Shown: positions 24,119-32,493, numbered from the stretch's first letter. The stretch: DNA of 64,000 nucleotides from Henriciella mobilis (GCF_003576315.1 NZ_QWFZ01000020.1:341901-405900), one strand, 5' to 3'. Translations and numbers: made by a program. Notes: generated by a model not told the origin, from the sequence alone.

Positions 24119-24832
24119 CTAAGCGGCTTCCTTCACCTTTTCGGCGAGGCGGGCGAGACCTTTCGGCGTCACCCTCACCTGCTCGTGTATGTCGGCGCGG
24201 CCATCTGAACGGGTGATCTCCGTCACCTTGTGTTCCAGCAGACCCTGCTGGATCTTGTCCTGATAGCCGATCCAGTGGGCGACACCGGCACGGCGGTAGA
24301 CCCACTTGTGCCGCTGAAGCCATGCAAACAGGTCTTTCGGGCGCATCTGCAGCGTTTTCGCTGCGTCTGTGATGCACATGGACTTGTCCGCAAGGGCGAT
24401 CCGCTCAAGCGCTTCCACTTTGGGCCGGGCCTCGGAGAGGTCGGCTTCCAGCGAAAGCACCCGCTCGGAATAGTCGAGAAGCAGGCCGCGAAGTTGGGCC
24501 GGATTGTTGAGGTCCGGTTGCTGCCCACGAAGGCGGGCCTCCATTTCATTGAAGGCCGCGATATACTTCTCTTTCCACTCCGCCGCCTTCGCGCCCGTGA
24601 AGCCCATGACGAGGAAGGTGAAGCCGTCCCGCGTCATCTGGCACAAGGGATAGTCTCGCTTCCCGTTCTCGGGGCGATATGTAGAAAAGCCAAAATTGGC
24701 TTCTCTAAATTCATCGGAACACTCAAGAGCCTTGATGTCCCGAAGCACTTTGCCGTGATCTTTGCCGAAAACGTCAGCCACCGTGAGGCTGTCGGCCTTG
24801 GGTTCGCCGTCGATGATATGAACCAGTTCCAT
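24119..24832 (-). CDS. Rha-family / Ant-domain phage antirepressor
   Basis: This 237-aa protein has an N-terminal Rha domain (LTVADVFGKDHGKVLRDI, then NFGFSTYRPENGKRDYPLCQ, MTRDGFTFLVMGFTG) and a C-terminal Ant/KilA-C-like domain (about residues 135-235, with CITDAAKTLQMRPKDLFAWL). Proteins with this pairing usually counteract repressors or change host gene use in early infection. A perfect AGGAGG lies upstream of ATG 24832. Its location inside the tail module, with its own terminator and a divergent RHH gene nearby, suggests independent control. Confidence 0.85.
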   Translation of the reverse strand: MELVHIIDGEPKADSLTVADVFGKDHGKVLRDIKALECSDEFREANFGFSTYRPENGKRDYPLCQMTRDGFTFLVMGFTGAKAAEWKEKYIAAFNEMEARLRGQQPDLNNPAQLRGLLLDYSERVLSLEADLSEARPKVEALERIALADKSMCITDAAKTLQMRPKDLFAWLQRHKWVYRRAGVAHWIGYQDKIQQGLLEHKVTEITRSDGRADIHEQVRVTPKGLARLAEKVKEAA

Positions 24833-24841
24833 GCTCGCCTC

Positions 24842-25084
24842 CTATGCGTCTGACTGCTGTTGCAGGGTCTTCACCTGCGAACGCATAGAGATGAGCGCGA
24901 CAGTGAGCGCCTCGTTGAAGGTGTTGCAGTGCCCGGACAGGCCGCGCATCTGAAGCACCTGCCAAAGCTCATCCTGCATGGCCTCGGCCAGGGTGATGAA
25001 CCCGTCGATCATGCTTGCGGCTTCGTGAACTTCATCCTTCAGGTGATTTACGTCCTTGGGATGTGCTAGGGCAATTGTAGCCAT
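24842..25084 (-). CDS. Small helical hypothetical protein
   Basis: This 80-aa protein (MATIALAHPKDVNHLKDEVH) is helical with few charged clusters and no known motif. It precedes the antirepressor gene by nine bases, so both are probably in one transcript from the 25.1-kb promoter region. ATG 25084 is chosen over an upstream in-frame TTG because TTGGAG gives the spacing. Family unknown. Confidence 0.5.
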   Translation of the reverse strand: MATIALAHPKDVNHLKDEVHEAASMIDGFITLAEAMQDELWQVLQMRGLSGHCNTFNEALTVALISMRSQVKTLQQQSDA

Positions 25085-25151
25085 GAGAGTCTCCAAGACA
25101 GACTTGAGTGGTTAGGCCCTCTTCGGTGCGGTAACACCGTGGGGGGCCGCT

Positions 25152-25169
25152 GTTGCATTTGTGTGCAAC
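25152..25169. promoter_or_regulatory. Candidate operator dyad between divergent genes
   Basis: GTTGCA (25152-25157) and TGCAAC (25164-25169) form a perfect dyad; further TGCA boxes follow (GTGCATATTGC, and ACTGCACAC near 25205). The region separates the minus-strand antirepressor operon from a plus-strand ribbon-helix-helix gene. Confidence 0.5.
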
Positions 25170-25223
25170 TGAGTGCATATTGCCTTCTTCGTTTTGAATG
25201 TCAACTGCACACAAAGTAATTCA

Positions 25224-25379
25224 ATGGCAAAAACCTCTGCAATATCCGTTCGCGTTCCAGATGCAACAAAGGCCGCTGCAGAGGCAGCGGCCCAGGATGA
25301 AAGGCGTTCGGTCGCCTCGCTAGTCGAGCTGATCCTTACGGACTGGCTGAAGGATAAGGGCTATCTGCCGAAGGATTAG
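25224..25379 (+). CDS. Small ribbon-helix-helix-like regulator
   Basis: This 51-aa protein (MAKTSAISVRVPDATKAAAE, then RSVASLVELILTDWLKDKGY) has the short beta strand and two helices of the RHH fold. Starting at ATG 25224, it is divergent from the antirepressor operon and could regulate it through the TGCA dyads. The stop overlaps the 3' end of the convergent TPR-like gene. Confidence 0.6.
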   Translation: MAKTSAISVRVPDATKAAAEAAAQDERRSVASLVELILTDWLKDKGYLPKD

Positions 25380-25993
25380 CGGGGTCGGTGCTTCTTTTTG
25401 TTCAGCCGCTCAACGCGTTTTTGCCAATCTCCATTCCAGCCGCTGCTGATTGCCGCCTCACACAGATCAATCGCCCGGTCGAAATCGCCCCGTTTCTCTT
25501 CGATGATGGCGAGTTGCTTGAAGCAGTGGTGGGCGGGTACCGGATCGCCATATTGCTGTTTCCATTCTTGCGCAGCCCGCTCATTAATCTCGATACTACG
25601 CTCGCAAGCTGCGATAGCCCTTGAGAGAGCGGCTTCGTCCTCATCCCGCCAGCGATAAAATACCTGGCAGTGGTTCATGTATGCAAAGTGCAGGTCGAGC
25701 ACATTCACATCATCGACCGGCGACTCGTAGGCTTTGTCGATGAACGCATAAGCGCAGTGGCGATAGCCTTCTTTGTTGAACCAAACTGCTGCATTCGAAA
25801 GGTATACAAACGGATGCGGCCGGGGCGTGTACGGCCTGCCTTCGATTAGCGGTCGCGCCGTTGCCCCCATCGGGGCGTAGGTGTCCGCCATCCATTGGCG
25901 ATCCTCTTCGGTGAATGTCTCAAACCACCAGTGCTCAAGCCCAAGCAGCGCGATGTCACCTCGCACTCGCTTTTTTTTGAATATCCCAAGCAT
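25376..25993 (-). CDS. TPR-like helical repeat protein
   Basis: This 205-aa protein contains helix pairs that look like tetratricopeptide repeats (AAVWFNKEGYRHCAYAFIDK; and KQLAIIEEKRGDFDRAIDLC near the C-terminus). A basic N-terminus (KKKRVRG) precedes them. It may be a protein-interaction cargo protein. GAGGTGG precedes ATG 25993. It sits just downstream of a lipoprotein gene in a non-structural insertion in the tail module. Confidence 0.6.
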   Translation of the reverse strand: MLGIFKKKRVRGDIALLGLEHWWFETFTEEDRQWMADTYAPMGATARPLIEGRPYTPRPHPFVYLSNAAVWFNKEGYRHCAYAFIDKAYESPVDDVNVLDLHFAYMNHCQVFYRWRDEDEAALSRAIAACERSIEINERAAQEWKQQYGDPVPAHHCFKQLAIIEEKRGDFDRAIDLCEAAISSGWNGDWQKRVERLNKKKHRPR

Positions 25994-25999
25994 GCCACC

Positions 26000-26518
26000 T
26001 CAGCCGCCTGCAGCAGATATTTCAGCCGAAAATCGTCTCAGGGCGTGATACGCTTTGCTGTCCTTGCCACCGTCGATGACGGCATCTTCGAGATTTCCAT
26101 CGCTGGTCGTGACGCGCATCCAAACCCGATCCGCCGTAAGTATACGGTCAATCAAGCTGATCGGAGCAACAAAGTCCTTTTCAGAGCCTTCGACGGTATC
26201 GAGCACGCGCTCAAAGTCGGTGAATCCGCCAGCAGGTTCCAGTTCGACCACCTCACCGTCGATATTGAACGAAGCGCCGAGGATGGCCGTTGTCTCATTG
26301 AAGACTGCCGCCCTGAGCAGAAACATGTCGGGCTTGGCCTCCTGCCATTGTCCGCCGAAACCCGTACAGATGAACTGCGTGCAGGCGTTGCCATGCGGAT
26401 TGATGTGAACGACGGCAGAGTCGTCAAATCCACTATACGTGGTCTTGGCCGCCATTCCGGTCGTGGTCCCGCAGGCTGCCAATGCGAGCGCTGCCGCCAA
26501 TGCTGTGAATCCCCTCAA
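26000..26518 (-). CDS. Lipoprotein, phage cargo
   Basis: This 172-aa protein starts at TTG 26518, with AGGAGG eight bases upstream. It has a signal with lipobox LAAC at residues 13-16, then a soluble domain with two cysteines (CTQFICTGFGG) and beta-rich sequence. Exported proteins of this kind in tail regions can alter the cell surface of lysogens, but nothing specific identifies it. The stop lies six bases before the TPR-like gene start. Confidence 0.6.
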   Translation of the reverse strand: MRGFTALAAALALAACGTTTGMAAKTTYSGFDDSAVVHINPHGNACTQFICTGFGGQWQEAKPDMFLLRAAVFNETTAILGASFNIDGEVVELEPAGGFTDFERVLDTVEGSEKDFVAPISLIDRILTADRVWMRVTTSDGNLEDAVIDGGKDSKAYHALRRFSAEISAAGG

Positions 26519-26562
26519 ACTGTTGTCCTCCTGTGCTTGGGAGAAGGCAACGTAAGGCAGAT

Positions 26563-29500
26563 TTACCCGTTAAGGAACCTCTCCCTTTGGTGGCGCGGCG
26601 TAGACCGTTTCTTTTCCCGGCTGATTTCGCGGCGAACGTTTTCAAGCATTCGACGGTCACGCGCCTCCAGTTCGCGCATCATGTCCGGCAACGTGTCCTG
26701 ATTGACAGGGCCGTAGAAGTTGACCGGACTTCCCGTCACGCTCACCCGCTGTCCGCCACCTGAGACGTAGGTCGGATTTACAGGCTGGCTGATGCGGGCG
26801 AGCTGGGCTTCCATGTTCGGCGCGGTCACCGCTGGCTGGACCTGCCCGTATCCGCCAGACATCAGGTAGTATTTGCCGCCGCGCTCCAGCAGCTCCGGCT
26901 TTCCCTTCTCGTTGACTTCGTAGAACTCGTCGGGGCGAACCGGACCACCGCGCTCGCGCCCGCCGCCGAAATTGGCGGCAACGCCCTGGATCGTGGAAAC
27001 GACCTGGGCGCCCTGCGCTGCCACCGTCGCGGCCGCCGCAAGGTTTGACGGGAAGGGCAGGCTCAGCGCCTTTGCCACGCCGCTCTGGATCTGGACAATG
27101 GAAGACGCGATCGCAAACGCCTTCTCGACGGCGAAGAGCGCCTTGTAGATGCCGGACTGCTCGCCCGCGAATGTCTTGGCGAGCCCGGCAAGCCCGTCAA
27201 ACAGCTGCTGACCGGCCTCAAGTTGCTGGATGGCGGATTGAGCCCGAATTTCGGCGATCTTCTCTTCGCTTTCAGCGATGATCTCCTGCCGGCGAAGCTC
27301 ATACTCCTCCTCAAGAATTTGCTTTTTTTCCAGAAGCTCCTTCAGGTCTTTTATTTCGGTATCTCTCTGCGCTTCGATCTGATCGGCCGGGTCAGACGAA
27401 TACTCGCCCTCGCCCATGACCTTTTTGCGATATTCCTCTTCGGCCAGCGCGCGTTCTTCCGCCAGCGCGGCAAGCGCTTCGTTCCTGCGGCCCTCATGCT
27501 CGATCTCGTCTTCAATGGCCTTGGCCCGGCGGTCATATTCTCGTTCGATCAGCGCGAAGCCGCGCCCGGCAAGGCGGTCTCGCGCAGCGGCGATCTGGTC
27601 GATGATGTCGAGTTCGCGATCAAGCTTATCCTTATCGGCCTTCTCTTCCGCGTCATTGATGCGGTTGACCTCTGCAAGGTATGCTTCGAGCGCATGGCCA
27701 CGCTTCAAAGTGGCTTCCTCGCCTTTCAGGCCGAGCGTTTCTATCGCCTTGATTTGCTCGTCATAGGCGGCTTTGGCCTCGTCGCGCTCGATCTGATAGG
27801 TCGTTTTGAAAGCGTCTTCGAGTTCCTTTAAGGCGTCCTTGGCGGCGTCGATGTCGGCGGTCGATGTCGGGCCACCGGACGTGCGTTCGCCCTGCACCGT
27901 TTCGCGCGCCAGGTCGCGGGCTGTGACTTCATCCAGACCGGCTTCGAGAAGTCGGATGGTTTCTTCGGCAATTTCGATCTGCTGCTGAAAGCGCTCGACC
28001 GCAGCGTCCGTTCCGGCAGCGCGCGCCTGCTCAAGCGAGTCCTTCAGCTTATCGATCTGCTCTAGCTCTGCCTCGATGAGGCCGACATTGCGAAGCTCTG
28101 TCGATCGTCTGTCGAGCGCCTTCCTCAGTCCCTCGACACCGCCATCGGCCAAGGCCTCGCCAATATTGACGCCGCCTTCACCAAAGGCACCCTCCAGTAT
28201 GCCGGAAGCCTGTCCGCGCAGAACAGCAAGCTTCTGCTCAACTTCCAGGATGCTGTCTTCGAATCCCGTTTCCTTGTAAACGGAGCCGCGCTGGATGCGC
28301 TGGATTTTTTCGGCGTCGGCCTGCTTGTCGCGAAGGTCTTCCAGTTTGGCTTCGGCCTTCGCAATCTCGCCCGTTACGAGAGAGAATTGCTGGACGATGG
28401 TTGCTGACGTTACCTCGTTTAAGGCTTCGCTGATCTCACGCACCGCATCACGCATACGGTTAAGCGCTGGGATGGAACCGTCGGCGCCGTTCCGCACCTC
28501 ATTGAAAGCGTCAAACTCTGACGTGTTCTCCAAAGCAGCGTTCATGCTTTCGATGGAGGCCCTTGCCTCCTCGATGGCACGCTCTCCCGCGCGGGCATCC
28601 CTGCCGAGTACGACAAAGGCTGTCGCCGCTGCCGCGATGGCGAGCGTCAGCGGCCCGCCCATCAGGAGACCCAGCCGGCCAGCCACGGCGCTGACTGCGC
28701 CAAGACGGGTGACGCTTGTACCTGCGATGGCGTTTGCCACGGTGAGCTGCGCGTTTAGCGCTGCGATCCCGCCAGCCGCTGCGGGCAATGCCTTGGCGGC
28801 AAGCGGCAGCAGCGCCCGCACAGACAGCGCGATGATCGCGACGCCAAGAATGTCTGCGTTCTCCGCGGCGACGATGAGGAGCTTTTGCAGGTTTTCCAGC
28901 GCGATGATAAGACCGTCTTCCGCTCCGGCTTCACCAAGCGCCAGAACTAGTTCTTCCAAACGAGACCGAGTCTGAAGCAGCGCGCCATTGAGGTTGTCGT
29001 CCATGATCTTGGAAACGCGCTCTGCCGTACCGCCTGCCTCGTCGTAGGCTTTGGACAGCTCACGCACCTTCGGGATTGACGACTGCAGCACTTCAAAGGC
29101 TGGACCGCCACGAAGGCCGAACAGCGTCATGGCGTCAGCCGTGGCGATCCCAGCATCGGAAAGGCGGTTGAGACTGTCTGCAAGCGATCCCGTCGATGAA
29201 AGCGCGATGTCTTCCATCTTGAGGCCGTACTTCGCGAGCACCTTCTCGCCCTGGCTCGACTGTTTCTCGAGACCGATCATGACGCGGCGGAGGCCCGTGC
29301 CGGCCATTTCCGCCTGAATGCCTGCGTCCGATAGCGCCGAGACCGCAGCTGCCGTGTCCTCGATGCCCACATTCAGGCCCGCCGCCACCGGCGAGACGTA
29401 CTTCATGGCCTCGCCGAGCTGGTTCACGTCGGTGTTCGATGAGTTCGCAGCCTTGGCCAGCACATCGACGACACGCGCGGTTTCGGACACTTCCAGGCGG

Positions 29501-30030
29501 AAGCCCTGCAAAACGTTCGACGCGATATCCGCAGCCCGGCCGAGATCAAGATTACCGGCCTGGGCGAGCTGTAGCGTACCCTCGATCGAGCCAAGCACCT
29601 GTTCGGTGTCGAAGCCCGCACGAGCGAGGAAGAGCATGCCCTCTGCGGCCTGCGTTGCGCTGAAGCGGGTTGTGGCGCCAAGCTCGCGCGCCCTGTCCGT
29701 CAGGGATGCGATCTGCGCTTCCGTGGCCTGAGTGACCGCCTGAACCGTCGACATGGCCTGCGAGAAGCCCGCAAGCACACGAATACCGGCGGCCGCGCCA
29801 GCGGCAAGCGCCAAGGCGGAAGCAGCGCCCGCGAGCGTGCGACCCATATTATTCGCCGATGTACTGATGTTGTTGAATGCCTGGACATTCCGGCGCTCAG
29901 TCAGACCGGCCTGCCGACGCATGGAATCCATGTGCTTGTCGAACTTGCGGTCTGCGCCCGCGATCTTGCGCTCGTACTCGGCGACACGAGCTTCAAGTTC
30001 GACGATGACCGAATCTGCACGGACGGCCAT
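26563..30030 (-). CDS. Tail tape measure protein
   Basis: This 1155-aa protein sets the tail length and is the longest helical protein in the tail module. Residues 1-60 form a coiled coil, about 75-390 the TP901-type core (FSQAMSTVQAVTQATEAQIA, TTRFSATQAAEGM), and then hydrophobic stretches (about 390-480) and long Glu/Lys/Arg-rich coiled coils follow. A small ORF with a nearly identical N-terminal start (MAVRAEVILREL versus MAVRADSVIVEL) overlaps its start as TAATG. At roughly 1.5 angstrom per residue this suggests a tail near 170 nm. Confidence 0.9.
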   Translation of the reverse strand: MAVRADSVIVELEARVAEYERKIAGADRKFDKHMDSMRRQAGLTERRNVQAFNNISTSANNMGRTLAGAASALALAAGAAAGIRVLAGFSQAMSTVQAVTQATEAQIASLTDRARELGATTRFSATQAAEGMLFLARAGFDTEQVLGSIEGTLQLAQAGNLDLGRAADIASNVLQGFRLEVSETARVVDVLAKAANSSNTDVNQLGEAMKYVSPVAAGLNVGIEDTAAAVSALSDAGIQAEMAGTGLRRVMIGLEKQSSQGEKVLAKYGLKMEDIALSSTGSLADSLNRLSDAGIATADAMTLFGLRGGPAFEVLQSSIPKVRELSKAYDEAGGTAERVSKIMDDNLNGALLQTRSRLEELVLALGEAGAEDGLIIALENLQKLLIVAAENADILGVAIIALSVRALLPLAAKALPAAAGGIAALNAQLTVANAIAGTSVTRLGAVSAVAGRLGLLMGGPLTLAIAAAATAFVVLGRDARAGERAIEEARASIESMNAALENTSEFDAFNEVRNGADGSIPALNRMRDAVREISEALNEVTSATIVQQFSLVTGEIAKAEAKLEDLRDKQADAEKIQRIQRGSVYKETGFEDSILEVEQKLAVLRGQASGILEGAFGEGGVNIGEALADGGVEGLRKALDRRSTELRNVGLIEAELEQIDKLKDSLEQARAAGTDAAVERFQQQIEIAEETIRLLEAGLDEVTARDLARETVQGERTSGGPTSTADIDAAKDALKELEDAFKTTYQIERDEAKAAYDEQIKAIETLGLKGEEATLKRGHALEAYLAEVNRINDAEEKADKDKLDRELDIIDQIAAARDRLAGRGFALIEREYDRRAKAIEDEIEHEGRRNEALAALAEERALAEEEYRKKVMGEGEYSSDPADQIEAQRDTEIKDLKELLEKKQILEEEYELRRQEIIAESEEKIAEIRAQSAIQQLEAGQQLFDGLAGLAKTFAGEQSGIYKALFAVEKAFAIASSIVQIQSGVAKALSLPFPSNLAAAATVAAQGAQVVSTIQGVAANFGGGRERGGPVRPDEFYEVNEKGKPELLERGGKYYLMSGGYGQVQPAVTAPNMEAQLARISQPVNPTYVSGGGQRVSVTGSPVNFYGPVNQDTLPDMMRELEARDRRMLENVRREISREKKRSTPRHQRERFLNG

Positions 30031-30167
30031 TATTCACCGCCCTTCTTCGACTGCCGCTTCTCGCGCATCTTCTGGTCGAACCGCTTTTCGGCATGCTTGA
30101 GCGCCTCCTGATACGGAGCAATTCTCTGCTCAAGCTCGCGCAGTATGACTTCCGCTCTGACGGCCAT
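30030..30167 (-). CDS. 45-aa protein, partial duplicate of the tape-measure N-terminus
   Basis: ATG 30167 with AAGGA upstream encodes MAVRAEVILRELEQRIAPYQ, then a coiled coil ending KRQSKKGGE. The tape measure begins MAVRADSVIVELEARVAEYE. About a third of positions match in order, so this is probably a duplicated and truncated copy. Its stop overlaps the tape-measure start (TAATG), so the two would be translationally coupled. Confidence 0.6.
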   Translation of the reverse strand: MAVRAEVILRELEQRIAPYQEALKHAEKRFDQKMREKRQSKKGGE

Positions 30168-30185
30168 GCGGGGCATCCTTCAGGA

Positions 30186-30212
30186 AAAGAAAAAGCCGCC
30201 CCGGAGGACGGC
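30186..30212 (-). terminator. Intrinsic terminator between tail chaperone and tape measure
   Basis: On the minus strand GCCGTCCTCCGGGGCGGC (stem GCCG-CC with GG-CGGC) is followed by TTTTTCTTTT. It lies after the frameshift product's stop and before the 45-aa gene. Confidence 0.7.
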
Positions 30213-30226
30213 TGTTATGGAGGTGG

Positions 30227-30819
30227 TCAGACCCTCACATCGGGCAGGTTCATGGCCCGGATGCGGTCTTTCATGGCATCGAACTCCTCATCAGATGGGG
30301 GCTCGGCCTTGTCGCTTTTCATGAGCTTGTTGTGCTCGGCGATCATGCCTTGCCACTGCCAGAGCGTGAGGTCGTCGATGTCTTTCGGCGGGATGCCTTT
30401 TTCGAGGCCGACCGCGTAGCAGGCGGCGAGGGGGAAGTATCCGTCCCCGCCGCCTTCTGCTTTTTTGGCGCGCCCGCCTCCGGCTTCTTCTCGGCGACCT
30501 CATAGCCCTCGACACAGGCGCCGAGGATCGCGAGGGCATGCTTGTGCCACTCCTGGAGCGGCCACTGATCGCAGTAACGCTCGATCAGCTTGCGGGCATC
30601 CTGGGCATCCATGCCGCCGCCGATGAGACCGAGCCTGACGGTCTCGATGAGGTCGTTCGCCTTGTAGTCGCCAGTGAGGCAGACACGCTTCCAGATCGTA
30701 CCGATGGGGGCGCCGCATTTCTCTTCCAGCTCCGCGATACGTTTGAGCGGGAGCCGGAAGAGATAGTCTGCGTCTGCGAACTCCAGCGTGACTTCGCAGC
30801 TTCGATACGGTCCGGGCAT
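30227..30819 (-). CDS. Tail assembly chaperone, long form made by -1 frameshift
   Basis: Reading the first 120 codons of the zero frame and then slipping back one base at A_AAA_AAG (30460-30466) gives a 197-aa fusion. The second part is AEGGGDGYFPLAACYAVGLE and continues through LTLWQWQGMIAEHNKLMKSD to NLPDVRV. It is open only from just before the slippery site and looks like a real helical domain, matching the short/long chaperone pair (G and GT of lambda) that escorts the tape measure. The position directly before the tape measure is the standard one. Confidence 0.75.
30343..30819 (-). CDS. Tail assembly chaperone, short form (GTA gp10-like)
   Basis: This 158-aa zero-frame product starts MPGPYRSCEVTLEFADADYL and has the LKRIAELEEKCGAPIGTIW motif of the GTA-gp10-like / TAC group. 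After residue 120 the sequence becomes low-complexity Ser/Arg/Lys, which fits a frame that is read past a slippery site but not selected for a fold. It overlaps the tail tube stop by one base. Confidence 0.8.
   Translation of the reverse strand: MPGPYRSCEVTLEFADADYLFRLPLKRIAELEEKCGAPIGTIWKRVCLTGDYKANDLIETVRLGLIGGGMDAQDARKLIERYCDQWPLQEWHKHALAILGACVEGYEVAEKKPEAGAPKKQKAAGTDTSPSPPATRSASKKASRRKTSTTSRSGSGKA
30460..30466 (-). promoter_or_regulatory. -1 ribosomal frameshift site A_AAA_AAG
   Basis: The minus strand reads CCA AAA AAG CAG in the zero frame, giving the heptamer A AAA AAG, the same slippery sequence as in E. coli dnaX. Slippage there joins residues 1-120 of the short chaperone to a 77-codon downstream frame ending at TGA 30229-30227. 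G/C-rich sequence follows and could form a stimulatory hairpin. Confidence 0.75.
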
Positions 30820-31271
30820 CAGGCGTTGCCCGGCACGAAGGTCGGCTTGCCGTTGAGAGCGATGCCGACGCTGACGTTCCAGCGCTGGCCGCGAGAGCCG
30901 GTTTCCTCATAGGAGGTGATGATCGCCGGCGCCTCGAAATAGCCGCCACCTTCAGCCGAGCTGAGGTCGCGGAACCAGCGGACATTCTTCTCGGCCGTAT
31001 CGCCGAACCACCAGTCCTGCCAGGTCTGCAGGGCGTCCGTGTCGAGCACGCCGGAACCGGAGAGCGTCATCTGCTTGGAAACGACATCCGAGACCAGCCA
31101 GGACGGGAAATCCGGGTCCGAGCAGTCTGGAATGTTGGTGGTGTTGCTCTCGATATTCACCGTCATGGTCAGCTCGGTGAAGCCGCACGGAGCAGCGAAT
31201 GCCTCAGACGAGGCTCCGTCGCCCAGCATGATCATCGCCTTGCCGAACGTCATGGTCTTTGCTTGTGCCAT
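30819..31271 (-). CDS. Major tail tube protein
   Basis: This 150-aa protein (MAQAKTMTFGKAMIMLGDGA) belongs to the TP901-1/GTA-gp9-like tail tube group, with ELTMTVNIESNTTNIPDCSD and SGSGVLD as typical strands. It polymerises into the tail tube around the tape measure. ATG 31271 follows AGAAGGATG; an upstream in-frame start would add 12 residues. It overlaps the start of the chaperone gene by one base. Confidence 0.85.
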   Translation of the reverse strand: MAQAKTMTFGKAMIMLGDGASSEAFAAPCGFTELTMTVNIESNTTNIPDCSDPDFPSWLVSDVVSKQMTLSGSGVLDTDALQTWQDWWFGDTAEKNVRWFRDLSSAEGGGYFEAPAIITSYEETGSRGQRWNVSVGIALNGKPTFVPGNA

Positions 31272-31375
31272 AGATGGGCATCCTTCTATTGGGCCGCGCC
31301 GCTTCACAGCGGTGCATCACGGGGCTGCCCACACCCCATGTCGTTGATTCCTCCGCCTGGGCCGGGCGGGGTCTT

Positions 31376-31795
31376 CTATCCGGTGGTGACCACCGAAAAT
31401 TCGATGATTGCGTGATAGTCCGTGCTCTCGTCGCCATCCTCGAGGACCTGCGTGCGCTGCCAGTCGAGGGAGACGAGGCCGAGACCGCTCTCAAGCGGCA
31501 GCTGGTCGGCAGAGAGGGCTTCGACGATCGCGGCCGCAAGGGTTGCGCATGCACCTTCGTCGGGACCGCGCGCGAAAGCGTGAACCGTGATGGCGCTGTC
31601 GCTGCCGCCCTGCCCGGTCGCCTCATAGGGCCGCGTGTCGGGGACGCCATAGCGAATGAATGGCCATGTCGGATTGTCCGGCACACGCCGACCATAAATC
31701 CGGTTGGCGGCAACGATAGCCGTGACGGCGGGAACGCTGCGCAGGTGCGCAACCACCGCCTGCCTCAGCTGGAGAGAATGATCAGCCGGGTTCAC
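31376..31795 (-). CDS. Tail completion/terminator protein, DUF3168
   Basis: This 139-aa protein has the DUF3168 pattern (SVPAVTAIVAANRIYGRRVP, then WPFIRYGVPDTRPYE) and lies between the head-tail joining genes and the tail tube, where GTA gp8-like tail completion proteins sit. It would cap the tail tube. It overlaps the upstream gene by 14 bases. A hairpin-rich 104-base gap follows before the tube gene. Confidence 0.8.
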   Translation of the reverse strand: MNPADHSLQLRQAVVAHLRSVPAVTAIVAANRIYGRRVPDNPTWPFIRYGVPDTRPYEATGQGGSDSAITVHAFARGPDEGACATLAAAIVEALSADQLPLESGLGLVSLDWQRTQVLEDGDESTDYHAIIEFSVVTTG

Positions 31796-32078
31796 GGTCT
31801 GCCGTTCCTGTCAGCTTGCCGATCAGCGATTGTCTCTTCGGTGTCTCGTCTTCATCGATCTCCTGGGTCTCGGTGAGGACGACGTCGGGTGTCTCGGTTT
31901 GCGAGGTCGTATCATCTGCGGCATCGGCCTCCTTGGAGGAGCGCTTGCCCTTTCCGGCCGCTTCTGCCGCCTCGGCGCAGGCCAAAGGCACATTGACCTT
32001 CTGGCCCTTGCGGAACTGCCGCATGCCGCGCTTCGAGGAGCGCCAGTTGAAGTCCTGGTTAAAAGTCACCCATGGCAT
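31782..32078 (-). CDS. Small charged phage protein of the joining region
   Basis: This 98-aa protein starts MPWVTFNQDFNWRSSKRGMR after AAAGGA. The first half has a beta/basic character (QFRKGQKVNVPLACAEAAEA) and the second half is acidic low-complexity (EADAADDTT, TQEIDEDETP). It could be an accessory neck protein. Family not recognised. Confidence 0.6.
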   Translation of the reverse strand: MPWVTFNQDFNWRSSKRGMRQFRKGQKVNVPLACAEAAEAAGKGKRSSKEADAADDTTSQTETPDVVLTETQEIDEDETPKRQSLIGKLTGTADREPG

Positions 32079-32082
32079 CGGG

Positions 32083-32493
32083 CTATCCTTTCCTGATAAT
32101 TGAATTGACGCCTGCGCTGATATTGACCGTGTATTGCGCCTGAACCTTGCGAGACGCCGGGCGCATGAAGGGGCGCTCCGCCATCTTCGATGTCCCGTAT
32201 TCCAGGGCGACAGAATAAGGCGCTGCAGACTCCGCCACCGCCTTGAGCGGCGCCGTCCGGCGCGCTGTGGTTTTGGAGGTAAGCAGCCCCGTATCGAGGT
32301 TCGGAGGCTCGCCCGGCTTGGAGGGGACGTGCCCCGCGCCTTGGACCGAGCCCCGGGCAATGAGGACGTGCGCCTCCGCCCGCACCTGATCGGCGGCGAC
32401 GAAGACACGCTTTCCCAACTCGTTGACGAGCTCCCGGCCCTTGAGCCTCTGCAATCGGCGCCGATGACGGCCGACGCCCTTGAACTTAGCCAT
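32083..32493 (-). CDS. HK97 gp10-like head-tail joining protein
   Basis: This 136-aa protein (start ATG 32493, MAKFKGVGRHRRRLQRL) matches the HK97-gp10 group: PNLDTGLLTSKT, APYSVALEYGTSKMAERPFM and a basic N-terminus. It is a tail completion or connector protein. Longer in-frame starts overlap the previous gene and are not preferred. Confidence 0.8.
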   Translation of the reverse strand: MAKFKGVGRHRRRLQRLKGRELVNELGKRVFVAADQVRAEAHVLIARGSVQGAGHVPSKPGEPPNLDTGLLTSKTTARRTAPLKAVAESAAPYSVALEYGTSKMAERPFMRPASRKVQAQYTVNISAGVNSIIRKG

